Under the pieces are notes generated by a model that saw only the letters and a program-made list of their open reading frames with translations, did no database searches and was not told the origin of the DNA. Positions 6,246-6,390 of a DNA stretch of 6,390 nucleotides are shown here, in pieces. A program made the translations under genes and the position numbers. The first letter of the stretch is position 1. Every line of letters begins with the position of its first letter. Source of the DNA: Haladaptatiplasma sp964454575 (lineage in GTDB: Archaea > Thermoplasmatota > Thermoplasmata > Halarchaeoplasmatales > Halarchaeoplasmataceae). The stretch spans positions 1 to 6,390 of the forward strand of contig CAYVTG010000089.1 in assembly GCA_964454575.1 (NCBI GenBank). Direction: 5' to 3'.

Positions 6246-6251
6246 TCACCT
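6246..6251 (-). promoter_or_regulatory. SD of the beta-CASP nuclease gene
   Basis: AGGTGA on the minus strand stands 9 bases before the ATG at 6236 and supports this start, which also gives the family's normal N-terminus (MKINFLGGVSEVG). Confidence 0.75.
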
Positions 6252-6286
6252 TTTTATTCTTTCATTACTTACTTCAGATAGGGGGT

Positions 6287-6300
6287 CATATATATTATAT
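6287..6300 (-). promoter_or_regulatory. TATA-rich promoter of the nuclease-nadC-peptidase operon
   Basis: The minus strand reads ATATAATATATATG. Transcription would start about 25 bases downstream, near 6265, giving a leader of about 30 bases with the SD. A clear purine-rich BRE is not visible, though ACAAAT directly precedes it. The AT-rich box could also work toward the right end, where only a 13-codon ORF (6323-6364) and an open stub at the window end are seen. Confidence 0.55.
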
Positions 6301-6337
6301 TTGTCTAAGCTTGCTGCGAAATATGGTTGAAAGTTTG

Positions 6338-6390
6338 GTAAGAGTTCAGCCGTGTGAAGTTTGAATGATATTTTTTCCATGTTCGATCAG
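6338..6390. repeat. Right arm of the 53-base inverted repeat
   Basis: This arm is the exact reverse complement of bases 1-53. It begins about 100 bases upstream of the nuclease gene and 37 bases beyond its TATA region. Identity ends at 6337 (G, where the left arm would need C). The arm carries the same inward-reading 14-codon tail ending in TGA, here on the minus strand. A short outward frame from TTG at 6361 (NDIFSMFDQ) stays open to the end but is too short to judge. Confidence 0.95.

Noticed and set aside
5562..6249. ORFs 5562-5933 (+), 5743-5973 (+) and 5797-6249 (-) over the beta-CASP gene
   Set aside because: They overlap the catalytic domain of a clear nuclease gene in other frames and resemble no family.
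6323..6364. 13-codon plus-strand ORF (MVESLVRVQPCEV) as an outward leader peptide
   Set aside because: It is very short, has no convincing SD, and half of it lies in the end repeat, so coding cannot be supported.
1..6390. Complete linear plasmid or virus bounded by terminal inverted repeats
   Set aside because: It has no replication, capsid or partition gene, and the content is core chromosomal genes. Kept only as a minor alternative in the end-repeat finding.
1..6390. tRNA, rRNA, CRISPR or defence system
   Set aside because: Gaps between genes are short (largest about 150 bases) and filled by promoters and the end repeats. I found no cloverleaf, regular repeat-spacer array or defence-type domain.

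Overview
The window is archaeal chromosomal DNA. It encodes the archaeal/eukaryotic-type transcription initiation factor TFB, a Gar1-like H/ACA ribonucleoprotein subunit, an archaeal prepilin/preflagellin peptidase with the FlaK-type C-terminal region, and a beta-CASP RNA-processing nuclease. Promoters have BRE plus TATA boxes. Some genes look leaderless, and others have GGTGA or GGAGG Shine-Dalgarno (SD) sites. Together these point to a euryarchaeal-type lineage. A Thermoplasmata-like archaeon is my guess, but no gene here proves it. A rubrerythrin-like protein and an AhpD-like peroxidase-related protein suggest an anaerobe or microaerobe that meets oxidants.

All eight genes lie on the minus strand, so transcription runs from right to left. 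From the right, 6236 to 3283 holds a likely three-gene operon: beta-CASP nuclease, nadC (quinolinate phosphoribosyltransferase) and the A24 peptidase, separated by 6 and 11 bases. A strong BRE/TATA promoter at 3224-3239 then drives gar1 (TTG start, strong SD) and tfb. The gar1 stop touches the tfb ATG, and the tfb SD lies inside the last gar1 codons. A HAD-family phosphatase follows 36 bases after tfb. Finally, the AhpD-like gene and the rubrerythrin-like gene each have their own upstream gap. The rubrerythrin promoter sits at the distance expected for a leaderless mRNA.

The strongest unexplained structure is a perfect 53-base inverted repeat formed by the first and last 53 bases. Because it starts exactly at base 1 and ends exactly at the last base, the simplest reading is that both ends of the contig run into inverted copies of one longer repeat, such as an insertion sequence. 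A real terminal inverted repeat or an amplification chimera remains possible. A second signal is three copies of AAGGTTTA (minus strand) within 53 bases at the gar1-tfb promoter, one of them spanning the BRE/TATA junction. I see no CRISPR array, RNA gene, phage gene, defence cassette or other clearly new system. There is no gene-free stretch over 300 bases. The longest gaps are 6237-6390 (154 bases: promoter, SD and right-end repeat) and 3162-3282 (121 bases).
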